DNA of 6,171 nucleotides from Akkermansiaceae bacterium (GTDB taxonomy: Bacteria; Verrucomicrobiota; Verrucomicrobiia; Verrucomicrobiales; Akkermansiaceae). How positions within the stretch are numbered: position 1 is the stretch's first letter; each line of letters starts with the position of its first letter. The position numbers were made by a program, and so were the translations under genes. The DNA lies in NCBI GenBank assembly GCA_023301645.1, contig JALZUH010000101.1, positions 1-6,171 on the forward strand. Reading direction: 5' to 3'. The notes under the pieces are model-generated. The model ran no database searches. It saw only the letters and a list, made by a program, of their open reading frames with translations, and had not been told where the DNA came from. Shown here one piece after another: positions 6,138-6,171 of this stretch.

Positions 6138-6171
6138 GTGCCCTCGACTCAGTTGTATTAAAGCCACGATA

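Overview
The window is an ordinary-looking stretch of a bacterial chromosome. It carries parts of three housekeeping functions: a minus-strand rpoZ-smpB-birA run, a plus-strand ppx/gppA-like plus ppk1 pair, and a tRNA-Val gene. The omega-subunit core (motifs VNVVSKRVSQL and ADIALTEIIEGK) and the near absence of Shine-Dalgarno sequences remind me of Verrucomicrobiota. That placement is an inference from memory, not a search result.

Layout. Positions 1-272 hold the 3' end of a HAD-family phosphatase on the plus strand. Its stop codon shares a CTAG with the stop of the convergent gene birA (269-1033, minus), a biotin-protein ligase without a DNA-binding domain. birA overlaps the end of smpB (1030-1488, minus) by an ATGA. 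A 128-base gap with a two-step inverted repeat separates smpB from rpoZ (omega subunit, minus; start chosen at 1898). The rpoZ promoter lies near 1999-2027, in the divergent region before a plus-strand polyphosphate module. That module is a Ppx/GppA-family protein with an HD-type C-terminal domain (2175-3755), followed after 29 bases by full-length polyphosphate kinase PPK1 (3785-5935). The window closes with tRNA-Val(UAC) at 6025-6099 and a strong intrinsic terminator at 6106-6137.

How the genes work together. PPK1 makes polyphosphate from ATP, and the upstream protein belongs to the family that degrades polyphosphate or pppGpp. However, both of its nucleotide/phosphate-binding loops are degenerate: each conserved Asp is a His and the second glycine-rich loop is lost. 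It may therefore be a binding or regulatory protein rather than an exopolyphosphatase. On the other strand, rpoZ, smpB and birA serve transcription, ribosome rescue and biotinylation of carboxylases.

I found no mobile element, CRISPR array or clearly new multi-gene system. The points most worth a second look are the degenerate Ppx-like protein, the inverted repeat between rpoZ and smpB, and a strong C-over-G bias on the plus strand that persists across genes of both orientations.
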